Shown here: positions 1 through 9,951 of the stretch, in pieces
Layout of the letters: each line of letters begins with the position of its first letter
Position numbering within the stretch: position 1 is the stretch's first letter
Assembly: GCA_034387635.1 (NCBI GenBank)
Contig: JAOANU010000005.1
Location: forward strand, 1,302,001-1,366,000
Source: Rhodosporidiobolus odoratus
Lineage: Eukaryota; Basidiomycota; Microbotryomycetes; Sporidiobolales; Sporidiobolaceae
DNA: 64,000 bases
Direction of reading: 5' to 3'
Program-made: the position numbers and the translations under genes
Notes under the pieces: generated by a model
What the model saw: only the letters and a program-made list of their open reading frames with translations
Told to the model about the DNA's origin: nothing
Database searches by the model: none

Positions 1-2329
1 TTGGTCTTCCTCCGGCTGCCAATAAAATGCTGACTTCAGCAAATGAAGCACAGCAGAGAACGCGAAGGGGGACGAACCGTAGCATCTCCAGTACTGAGGA
101 ACCTCCTTTGCTTGACCTTGAGCCCCTTGTCCGTCTCCTCGACCTCGACCAACGGGAACCCAGTCTTGCCCAACCAATTCTTCATGAGCGTCTCGGTGTC
201 CTTTCCACTCGCTTCCGAGATCCCGCGTAGCAAGTCGTTGGTCTTGGCGTTGCCGTAGAGGTGGTTCTTGAGGTAATTGGAGACGCCCTTGAGGAAGGCT
301 GCTTCGCCGACAAAGTTGGAAAGCATCTTGAGGCAGGAAGCTCCCTTTGAGTAGGTCAAGGCGTCAAAGATCTGCAAGTCAGACAAGCGTCAGCATCCAT
401 GTATCGCCGTAGCGGGGACGGAAAGAAGCTGAGATTAGAGACGCCCCTGCTGAATAGTATCCTCGTCCGGGCAAGGCATCTCGATCGGGTGCGACGACCT
501 AAGCGAATCGAGCGCGAAAGCGCGGGTAAGGTGGCCGTTGATGAACGCCGAATGAACTTTCCATCCGGGCTCGATCTGGGAGGCACAATGGCAAAGCGAG
601 GTCCAAAAAGGGTGAGAAGAGGGCGCTGGAAAGGCAACGCGATCTAAGGCGGTGCTGACGTACCCTGTCGGGAATGATGACCTCACCCATAAGTGTAGCG
701 AAGGATTCGTTCAGCCACAGGTTGTCCCACCAAGCCATGGTGACGATGTTTCCGAACCCTGCAATAGTTAGAACTCGTCAATCCCCCATTCGACGTTATC
801 CTTCGTAGGGCAGGTCTGATGACACGAGTCCGACGAAGAGGAGTGAGAAGGAACGAGGCTCGAACGTACACTGATGGGCGACCTCATGAGACTGGGTGGT
901 GACCACTCCCTTCTTCGCGTCCAGCCCTGAGTTCTTCTCATCCCAGAGGTACAGACTAGTCCTTCCCGTAATAAGACCCCAGTTCTCCATAGCACCAGCA
1001 TCAAAGTCCGAGGCGACGAGCGTGTCGAGTTTCGGCAACGGGTAGGGAATGTCAAAGATCTCCTCGTAAATGGGGAGAATCTTGGCAGTCGTCTCGAGGG
1101 TCAAGCCTGCCTGGGCGATGTGGTCGTGCGTAGCGTAGACGCGGAGGGGGACTTTGCGCTTGGTGAGCGGGGAGGTGTAGGACGATTCGACGCGCTCGAA
1201 TTCGCCATTTGCCCAGGCGACAAGGTAGGTCGATACCTTGGGCAACTGGGTGAAGCGGACAAGCTCCCAGTCGTCTGTGAAGCAAGGAAGGTGAGCGGGA
1301 TGTAGACGGGAAATCAGGGACTATGCTTTACCCTTGCACTCGCCATCCTGGACTACCTCGCTCGCGGGGGCTTCGCTCACACCCTCAGTCTTTCCTTCCG
1401 TCTTACCCTCCGTCTTGCCAACCATGCTGACGTCCGTTTGGGCAGCGAAAAATGCGTCGTTGAGTAGCTCATTCCGAACGAAATCGCCCCCCTTGCCGAG
1501 GTGCTTAGTCGACTCGACGTCGCAATTTGAGAGGGAGGTAGTACCCACGCGGGAGATGAGAGAGATGTCGTAGGTGGCTTTCATGTCGGGCTCATCGAAA
1601 GCGGGCTAAGTGAGTTGGGAAAGTCAGCCACCCGCACTGAGGCTCGAAAACGCATCATGGGGAAGTGCCGTACGAAGGCGCGGCGAGCTTGGCCTGCACA
1701 TCAGGAAAGACAAATCAGCCGTTTGATGCTGTGCGCAAAGCGACCGAAGCAGAGCAACAAGAACATACACGGCTCAAACTGGGTGAGTGCGTAGAACGCC
1801 TTGCCACTGCCGTCCTTCTTGGGGAAAGAGCTTTTGTAGTAGCCGAGCATAGAGTCTACAGTGGGTCGAACGTCAGGTGTCATTTTACCAGAGGGTTTTG
1901 CGGGAGAAGGTGAACGCAGCTTACCGTCAAGCACGCCCTTCCACCTGAGTCCGATTCGGTGCTGACCCTTCTGAATCTCCCCACCAGCGAAGGCGATTTC
2001 GACCCTTTCCTTCTTCTCGTGCACGAGGATGCTGGTAGCCGGCCTGGTGGTTTCCGTCTTGAGCTGAGCGCTGCCGAGGACGGCGGCCTCGAGAACGAGC
2101 GGGGCAGCGGCGTGAAGGGTCAGGGTCGAGGTGGGCTCGGTGATGTCGACGAGGATCTCGGCGGTACCGGTGAAGGTGAGGGCTTGAAGATCGGTGCGGA
2201 TGGTGAGGTCGTAGTGGGACGGGCTGCGAGGGAATTACTGAGTTGCGGTGTAAGGCAGAAGAGGGCGAGGGGGACATACAGTACGTTGCGGCTCAGACGA
2301 GCATCATCCTGAGGAGGGGTTGAAGGCAT
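1..2329 (-). CDS. M1-family zinc aminopeptidase (Aap1/Ape2 type), C-terminus beyond the window
   Basis: Gluzincin aminopeptidase that removes N-terminal residues from peptides, cytosolic in yeast relatives. Reading down the minus strand, the spliced protein starts at ATG 2329 and runs [19 protein letters not shown], the usual N-terminus of this family. It reaches PAFDEP near 1610, the substrate-binding motif GAMENWG near 1000, the zinc motif HEVAH near 880 and the second zinc-ligand block NLWLNESFA near 715. The first intron (GTATGT donor, phase 2) joins CT to C and restores Leu-Pro-Ser-His-Tyr. A short exon (QARRAF, near 1690) joins FEP to PAFDEP. The C-terminal helical domain begins at about 386 and is cut by the window edge. 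Oddity: a loop near 1340-1470 carries three tandem GKTE units. The family is certain from the motifs; which yeast paralogue it matches (AAP1 or APE2) cannot be told. Confidence 0.95.
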
Positions 2330-3815
2330 TTGCGCTACCGAGGAAAGGTTGGCGAGGCGGGATGAGGCGTGGTGGAAGCAGTAGGACCGGGTAGGAGTGG
2401 GTGTTGGGGAGGTGGGCAGGCGGTTATTGCTAGGTTTTAGTGGGGTATGAGCTAGTGTAATGGGCTGCAGAGGTTGAACGACGGTTGTTAGCTGAGGATG
2501 AAGTGGGCGGCGTGGTGGGGAGATGGAGAACTGACTGTGAGACGAGGTAAGCGTGAGAGCTGTTTGTGTGGGGTGGATCTTGTCAAGATCCTAGTTGCAG
2601 TGAGAATGGTGAATTCAAGCAAGCTTCAATGCGAGACAGAGGGAGAGATAGTCGATTAGGCAAACCCGCTCTGAGCCACCACGAGGAGAACCCTAGAACC
2701 ACCTTACATTCTGCGACCTCGGCCGCGTTGCACCTGTACAGACCAGTCACCTGCTCATGCCCTCTCCTCCGCGCCCATACCGCTTTGCTGCCCGGCCTCC
2801 CTCTCTGAAACTCCCGCGTCCGATTCAGTCTATTTCCTTTTGCCTCGCAGCTGCTTGTCTTCCCTACTGTAGCCCCGACGCCCCGCCCGTCAAGTCTTCC
2901 ACAATGCTCTAAACTCTCTTGTACTACCGTGCGCTCCGGTCAGAGTCGCTCGCAACACCTGCTTCGATTCGTGCTTTGCTGCGCGTTCGACCTCTTATAC
3001 CAGCGCCCAACCTGAGCACCACCTGCAGTATACTTTCGCCGGCTACTCTCACACCATCTTCGCGGTCTCTCACTGCATAGGTCCGCGCCACGATGCAACC
3101 TGTCTGAGAGCCGCATAAAGGTAGCTTTTCCCGCCTTTTTCCCGGGTTTCTTCACAGGTCTGGCCCGATCGATGATACCGCCTATCCATACCAGTGTGTA
3201 GGTATACCGCTCATAACGTAACGCAGGGCACGCGCACCAGATGACCGCTTATTCCGCCAGGTCGGGGGGCAATCATTGCCAGACCCCGCTTCTGTTCGGC
3301 CCGTTAAACTCCCACTCCGCTCAACGGTCTCTCTGCAGGCCGCCTCTACACATGCTCCACTGTATGCAAGCAGGGAAAGGGAAGGAAGGGGGCGTGAGGG
3401 TACACTGGTGGGCGATCTTGTGAAACTGGCCGGATCCCTTACTTCTTTGCGCCCAACTCGAGCACTTCTCGTTCCCAGAGTCACGAGAGCCAGCTCTTCC
3501 GCGACGACGTTCAACTCATGTCATCGGAGGAAATCAAGACATGAGTAGGAAGTTGCAAGGACTCCGATTGATCAGAAAAGGGAGAAAAAATGCCAAGTCG
3601 CCAGCGTTGGCTCGCATCCCCATACAGCTTCTTTGGCTGGAGCACTCAGTGTGAGAGCGAGGTAGCCTGGCATACGACCGGCATCCAGCAGCGGGTTGTC
3701 TGCGACCAGGTTCCGTCCAGCGGTAACCTCTACCACTTCTTTCCCTTCTTGCTCCCCTCGATCTCGCTTGCTAAACTTGCGGGTGCTCGAACCAACCTCC
3801 AGAAGTGTCTACGAC
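2330..3815. promoter_or_regulatory. Divergent intergenic region between the aminopeptidase and MPO1
   Basis: About 1.5 kb separates the two divergent starts. It is pyrimidine-rich close to both genes, as fungal promoters often are. No spliced gene could be assembled here. Its one recognisable content is an aminopeptidase relic at about 3395-3530, listed separately. Confidence 0.5.
3395..3530 (-). pseudogene. Decayed fragment of an M1 aminopeptidase gene
   Basis: The plus-strand sequence at 3399-3530 aligns by eye with 866-1000 inside the intact aminopeptidase, in the same orientation. Shared blocks include GTACACTG.TGGGCGA and TTCTCNTCCCAGAG. The corresponding product region is the exon end SHEVAHQ plus the segment just before it. 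In the relic the zinc-motif Glu codon has changed to Lys and two in-frame stops are present, so it cannot encode an enzyme. Similarity crosses the exon/intron junction after HEVAHQ, which favours a genomic duplication rather than a retrocopy. Both ends fade into unrelated sequence, so limits are approximate. Confidence 0.65.
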
Positions 3816-4857
3816 ATGGCGAAAACCGACATCCTCTCGCTCGAGAAGCAGTTCACGTTCTACGCAAGTCTATCTCCTCCCCCTCCGGTCATGTAACAGC
3901 GCAACGCGAAGGGCCTGGACGCTACGTTACATCATTGGCGTCTGTTTCGTAGCACCAGCTGACGGCCCCGAGTGCTGACCGACGCGGCTAAGCACCGTCT
4001 CGCGCCCCTGATCCTCCTCGCTGACCTTGCTCCCCTGCCCCGCAACAGGCATCCTACCACACCAACCCCACAAACGTCCTGATCCACATTTTCTGCGTCC
4101 CCACGATCTTCTTCACCTTTCTCATCCTTGCCCACGCTCTTCCCGGCTTCTCCACTTCGTTCGCCTCACTCTCTTTGCCGGTTGAAGTGCTCGGAAAAGG
4201 GTTGGTTATCGACTTCACGTTGCCCCTTTTGCTGGCGGCGGGGTATGCTGGCTGTTTTGTAGCGCTCGAGCCGGTCGCAGGGGTACGTCAAGCCCGTTAC
4301 AGCCCGCTGTTCCTTTTCCGAAACGTTTTTTCCCGCTTTCGGTTTGTATTGGGGTTGACGAGCTTCCCTGTTGGCGCAGCTACTCTATGCACCGATACTC
4401 CTGACTTCAGGCCATGCCTCGAATGTGCTGTACTCGACTCAGCATGACGAAGCCATGAAGCTCGCCGGCTACTTCTTCGTCGCTAGCTGGGTAGCCCAGT
4501 TCATTGGTCACGGCAAGGTACACTTGGTCCTTTGTCTCATCACAGACAGTTCACTACTCACTGTCCTGAGCTCGGCAGTTTGAGCATCGCGCGCCCGCCC
4601 TCCTCGACTCGCTGCTTCAATCCCTAGTCCTGGCCGTTTTCTTTGTCTGGCTCGAAGTCCTTTTCTTCCTCGGCTATCGACCAGCCTTGTACAAACGTTT
4701 GCAGGCAAAGACAGGGGTCGCAGTGGCTGCGTTCAGGAGAAAGAGGGAGGAAGAACGGAGGATGGGACAGGTTGCTTGCGGGCGAAGCGGGACCGGTTGT
4801 TTCGAATTTCCTGTTGTACAACTTGGACTCGAGGTGTACAGTAGTCTTTCTGACTGA
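3816..4857 (+). CDS. MPO1: Mpo1-like ER membrane 2-hydroxy fatty acid dioxygenase (DUF962/YGL010w family)
   Basis: Mpo1 performs alpha-oxidation of 2-hydroxy fatty acids released during phytosphingosine breakdown, in the ER membrane. The spliced product starts MAKTDILSLEKQFTFY and continues with SYHTNPTNVLIHIFCVP, the hallmark His-containing block of the family. Hydrophobic segments follow at about 4090-4150 and 4200-4280, then the block HASNVLYSTQHDEAMKLAG and a final exon with FEHRAPALLDSLLQS, a membrane segment and LEVLFFLGYRP. Introns lie at about 3870-4050, 4285-4380 and 4518-4580. The last part after the GYRP block (about 50 residues, charged) is less conserved in my memory, so the exact stop (4855-4857) is less certain. 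ISC1, another sphingolipid-catabolism gene, lies in the same window but is not adjacent. Confidence 0.85.
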
Positions 4858-5155
4858 TGTCTCCCGTACAGCGGGAATGGCTCGTACTCCACCTTTGTAG
4901 CGATGTGTTGCGGTTGACGGAGAGGGAAGAAAAGACAGGAAGGCTCCCTCTCCTGGTGAACTCGCCTTGCCCGACCCGATTGTTGGTGGCAGAGCTAGTA
5001 GGGGCCTTTGAAGCTTGGTAGCTACGTAGGCGGTACGGGGTCGCCTGTCAATTCGAGATGGGCTCACCAAATTGACCTCGATCTGTTCGAACGCGATCAT
5101 GTTTTGCGACTCGCTCTCACCTCGATCTCGCTTTGCTGGCTAGCCGATACCAACG

Positions 5156-7448
5156 ATGGCCTCTCAAATGGGGACATTCCCCGTGCTCGACCCCCAATCC
5201 CTCCTCGCGGATCTGGTGACCGCAGAATGTCCAGTAACTCCCGACGACCTCGCTCATCCAACTCCAGCAAGAGCTCAAGCTATCTACGAATGGTGGATGA
5301 ATAGAATGTTGGGCATCAAGGCTGAGGATGTAAGGAGAGCCGCAGATGCTCAGTTGGCTGATATGGAACACCCGGTACGCTGCCTTCTTCCCTCAGACGC
5401 GTTGAAACACGAACAGCGTATGAGCAAACAAGACGAAAGAAGCAACGACATGGGGAGGATATCAGTATGGGCAACTGTGTATCGACCCCGTGCACATGCG
5501 CGGGCCCATACCGGCCGCCTGACGTCCTGTCGCCCCACCACTGTCCCTTCTGGGCCGACCGATATTAACCTTGCCTTGCTCCCATAGGACATCTACCGCG
5601 ATGCCATGTACATTGGTGTCTTTGCCTACACTCTGTACGTCACCGCCCACAGCATGTGTACCTTGTCCCACCTAGTCGCTGACCTTTTCCTCCGAAACAC
5701 TCCTTTTCTTCCTCCACCTCAGCACTCAACTGCTCGAACGCTGCGCCGTCGCCGACTTCACCATCAAAGACCTGACAGCACCCACCGCCAAGCGCTTCCG
5801 TGAAGTCCTCAGCGGCATTGTCAACTTTTTCTTTTTCGAACAGGAGCAAGGGGCGAATGTCCTGCAACCGCTCGAGGACGAGGTCGAACATCTGGCCAAT
5901 GAGGAAGACCAGCTCGGGAACGAGGTGGCCGAGCTGAAGGAGAGGATTGCGCAGGAACGGTATGTTTGCCTGTCACTTGCTTCCCCGCTTGATGCTTGAA
6001 TCGACCCTTCTCTCCTTGCGTACGACAGGGAACAACGAGCAGCAAATGAGCGCGAGATGAAGCGGAATCAGGACGCGGACGAGCAAGCCGTCCGAGAGCT
6101 GAATGCCAAGCGGACGGAGGCGAATGCGATCAAGGAGCAGGGCGAGAAGAGCAAATCGGAGTTGGCGGCATTACGGCAGCGGAAAGTGCGTTTCCCCTCC
6201 CTCTCCTCATCCGCGGCTTACTTTCTCTCCGTCATCTGTTCTCGAAAGCTGATTGTCTCGTACAAACCCCTCACAGCTTGAACTCTCGCAAGACATAAAC
6301 CGCCTGGACATTACCATCTCCGAGCTCAAGGGCCAAATTGTCTCCTCTCCCGACAAGCTACAAGCAAGCATCAACGAGCTACAAGCTCAGCTGCGGCGAG
6401 AACAAGAAACTTTTCACAAGCACGAGGCGAAAGAACGACAAACGACAAACAAGATCAACCAGTTGTCGCAATACTCCGTCGTGCGTGCCTCCATCCTTGC
6501 ATTCCTTAGGTTCCATCTTGCGATCAACACGCATCCGTCTTGACACTGATGCATCGATATTGGCAGGAACTTCACTCGTGCATCCGCATCTTGGACGACT
6601 GGCAAGCCGATGTCGACCGATTACACGAGGCTGAGCAGCAACTCTCTGGTCACGCTTCTGACCTAGCACAAATGCAGGAGGAACAGAAGGAACTGCAAGA
6701 AAGGATTGCTGTACGCTCTGCCGTTTTGCCCCCTACCCCTTTCACGCTGCCCCCCTCGCACCATTTTCCGTCCTCTTTTCACTCAGAGCCATTGTGTCAC
6801 ATGCGATCAGGGGTCTGCTACCAACGCCCTTGGCTCCTTCCTGACCTTTTGACCCGCTTCCAGCTCCTCCAACGCCGCATCACAAACGGACGCGACGAGC
6901 TCCTGCGAATGAAAGACAAGATGGATCGACGTCGTGACACGCACAAGCAACGCAAACGTGCACTCGAAGAAGCGCATGCGAAACACCTTGAGACAAAGCG
7001 ACAGTTAGAGATGGAAGCGGCGGAGAAGAATAGGCAGGCGGCTGAGGTGGAGCAGCAGGTGCGTGGGGTCCTTGTCTAAGCCCAGCCATGGACTCTTCTT
7101 CTGCCCAATAGCCGTGTACATGGGCGTCACGCCTGCAGACTAGTTGCTCACCCTCGATCAATGTCGCACTGCAGATCCGCATGATGCACGCTTCTTTGCA
7201 GGCTGAGCTTGAGAAGGGCGAGAAGGCCTACAAGCGTATCAAGGATCAAGTCAGTAAGCCTGGACTTTCAGTATCGTGTCTGTCAGGTTCTCCTGCTCTC
7301 TTCGGATCCGTCGAGGAGGAGACGCCCCTCTGTGCAGGCTAGAATGTCGCTAATCGTCGCCAATGCTTTCCCAGGCCTCTATTCGATACGCATCAACAAG
7401 GCCCTCGATTCGCTCAACGAGCTCAGCTCGCAAACGCCGGAAATCTAG
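5156..7448 (+). CDS. NUF2: Kinetochore protein Nuf2 (Ndc80 complex)
   Basis: Nuf2 pairs with Ndc80 in the outer-kinetochore complex that binds microtubules. The N-terminal part starts MASQMGTFPVLDPQSLL, then has an IYEWWMNRMLGI segment and, after two introns, LLERCAVADFTIKDLTAP followed by RFREVLSGIVNFFFF. This is the calponin-homology-like head of Nuf2. The rest, about 300 residues, is an almost uninterrupted coiled coil rich in Glu, Gln, Arg and Lys. The last intron (donor after KDQV, phase 1) joins to SLYSIRINKALDSLNEL, the typical Nuf2 C-terminus, and the protein ends SSQTPEI. About ten short exons. It lies 298 bp downstream of MPO1 on the same strand and converges on the P450 gene. Confidence 0.9.
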
Positions 7449-7710
7449 CTCATGCCTTCTTGACCACATCTTTCTGTTTCCATATTTCGTATCTTTCGGA
7501 TGTTGTAGTTCGTGACCTCTTCTTCGCGGAACTTTGGGTACGCGCTGTCCGTGGACATTTCCGGGCGAGAGAATCCAACGAGAGTACGCGGTGCAGGTTG
7601 CGATTCGGAACAGTCTATCGCCCCTGCCGAAGACGGAGACGAACTTGCATACCGCTGTCTCTTCGGAGCTGGAACGCGCCCATGCCAACTGTAAAGCCGT
7701 GAAGAATTGA

Positions 7711-9662
7711 TCAGTCGCTGAAGGTGACTGGGACACGGCTGCGAGGGAAGTAATGGAGGAAGAAGAAGCGAGCGCACCTCGATTCGGCAGCCTCTTTGGC
7801 ATAAAGCCTAATTCGCTGACCCCATTGAGCTTGACTCTGTCGTACCTCTCGGCCACGTCGGGCTCGTCCTGCAGCGAGACCAGATCGACGTCGAAACTCG
7901 ACAGGAGGAGGGCGGTAAAGGCTTTGAGCTCGGCGGTGGCAAAGTGTTGGCCTTCGCACTGTGCAAACGGAATGATAGATTGTCAGTCTCGGCACAGACA
8001 GACGGAAAAGCAGAGTCAAGCGGACCCTGGAAATCCCTCCCCCGAATCCGTAAACTTCCCTCGCCCTCTTACTCCTCCAACCAGCATCTTCTCCATTCTC
8101 CCCACCACCCTCCTCGTCCACGAACCTTCGTCCGTCCCACTCGGCAGCATTCCCATCCCAGTGCGCGTGATCGAGGTGGTCGCATCTCGTAGCGCAAATT
8201 AAGCGAGTCCGTGCGGGAATGACGACCTCCGACCGTTCTTCTTTCCCCTTCGCACCATTCCGTGACGAAGAAAGTACGAGTGGTTGCTCGACGACGCGGA
8301 TGCTGAACGTGGATGTGCCTAATCGGAGAGTCTCGACGATGGCAGATCCTACCAGCGGGAGGGTTTGAGCGAGGTGGAAGAAGGTGAGGGGTTCGGGTTC
8401 GGTCGAGGCAGCGGCGAGGGAGAGAGATGCATTCGATTCGGCTTGCACCGCGGCACGGAAGGAAGGCGGGCTTTGCAGGAGGTAGATCAAGGTTTGAATG
8501 GCGATAAAGGGGGCGTTGGCTTGCAGAGCCCAGAAGTCGGCGACGAGCATCTGCATGTGAATGTCCCTAATAAGCACACACCTGAAGCCCGATGGGGATT
8601 GCATCGCGGGGTGGGGGAGAAAACTACCCACCTTTCCAGCTTCGTAGCTGCCGAGGTTATTGTCGAGGGCAACCTGAGCCATATCTCGAACGACACCCTC
8701 TTCTAGCCCGTCAGATCCGCCCTCTATCCACCTCTGAAAGGCTTTGGCCAGCGTGTGCCTCGCCGCCCGACCCTTCTGGACGTCCGGAATGTGAGGCAGC
8801 AGATAGCTTGGGATCATGCCGCTGGCTTCGAGCGGGAACGCCACATCAAAGGCTTGAAAGGCCGCCTGGTACTCCTTAACTGAGAGTCCGCTTGCCTGAG
8901 CGACTTGCGGTCCGAACATGCTCGTCAACGAGGCTTCGAAGAAGAGATCAGCGACCCATTCGTTCAGATCAAGAACGACGTCGCCTGAGGCCGAGGCCGT
9001 GATGGCAGCAGCGAGGTCGTCCAGACGTTCCCGAACGAAGCCGACAAAGCGTTGAAGGGGTGCAGTGAGGTTGGCTTTGCTCATGCCTTTGGCGTGAACC
9101 GGGAAGAACTGCTTTTCGAAGAGATCCGTTTGTCGCCAGTATGGCGCACCGAAGACGCTCCCTTGCATCTCTTGGCGAATAGGCAGCTATGTCGAAGCAG
9201 TGCCATGTCAGCTCAATGTCCGAGTTCGGGGAGAGGGGCGTGCCGCAAGGATGCACGACCGGAAGAAACAGAAAGGAGAGGCGGCGCGGTTGCCTACTTA
9301 CGAAACTCAGCGTCTTACTCGGCGCCTCGTAGGTCTTTCGAATGGCCTCCCCGTCTGTCACGAAATACTGCCGGCAGCTCAGGTCAGTACAACGGAGGAA
9401 AAGGAGTAGAGGTAGGGAAACGAACCCGGCACATCGGCCAGGGCAGGTACACGACCGGCCCGTAATCCTTCAGGCTCTTCAGAAAGGCATCCTCATCCTT
9501 CCCCAGCTGCACGATCGCCAGTACGCCGCGCACGAAGGCGGGAAGATATCGGGGGCCGTAAGTTGGTGGCCGGGAGGATGGGGCTGGACGGAGGGCATAA
9601 GCGACGCCTGTTAGAGCGAGTGAGATCAGTAGAAGACTGGGCGGAGCGAGCAACTCCAGCAT
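7711..9662 (-). CDS. Cytochrome P450, CYP7/CYP8-like (ER membrane monooxygenase or isomerase)
   Basis: The product opens with one membrane anchor (about residues 3-24, MLELLAPPSLLLISLALTG). The K-helix motif ETLR and the haem-ligand block FGGGISR|CEGQHFA, split by an intron, identify a P450; Cys is the haem ligand. Between them the I-helix reads ADFWALQANAPFIAIQTL and lacks the usual AGxDT acid-threonine pair. This Gln-Ala-Asn pattern resembles sterol 7-alpha-hydroxylase (CYP7) and prostacyclin-synthase-like (CYP8) P450s. Substrate is unknown. The last intron has two possible acceptors. The 50-nt version gives GFMPKRLPNRVTFSD and the stop at 7711, which fits a normal P450 end. The 39-nt version keeps the frame open to 7350, antisense to NUF2. 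CCH1 lies 289 bp upstream on the same strand. Confidence 0.92.
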
Positions 9663-9951
9663 GTTGAAGTCAAGTTATACGACGAAAGTGAGCCAGCGAT
9701 CATATTATGCCCTCTTTAACTTGAGGCGCTCGTGTTTCGGCAGAGTTAAGCAGTGCGTAGCTTGCGCCGAAGCCAGCAGCAGTACATACAGGAGTGGCGT
9801 CAAGGACACTCCGAACGAGATCGATGAAGCAGCACAGAATGGAAGACGAGGAACCCAGAATAGTGTCTTTGCCAACAGTGTCCGTCGATCCCAACGACAA
9901 GACCCAGCTATACTACAAGGAAGTCTATACATATGTCCACAAGCTGCAGAC

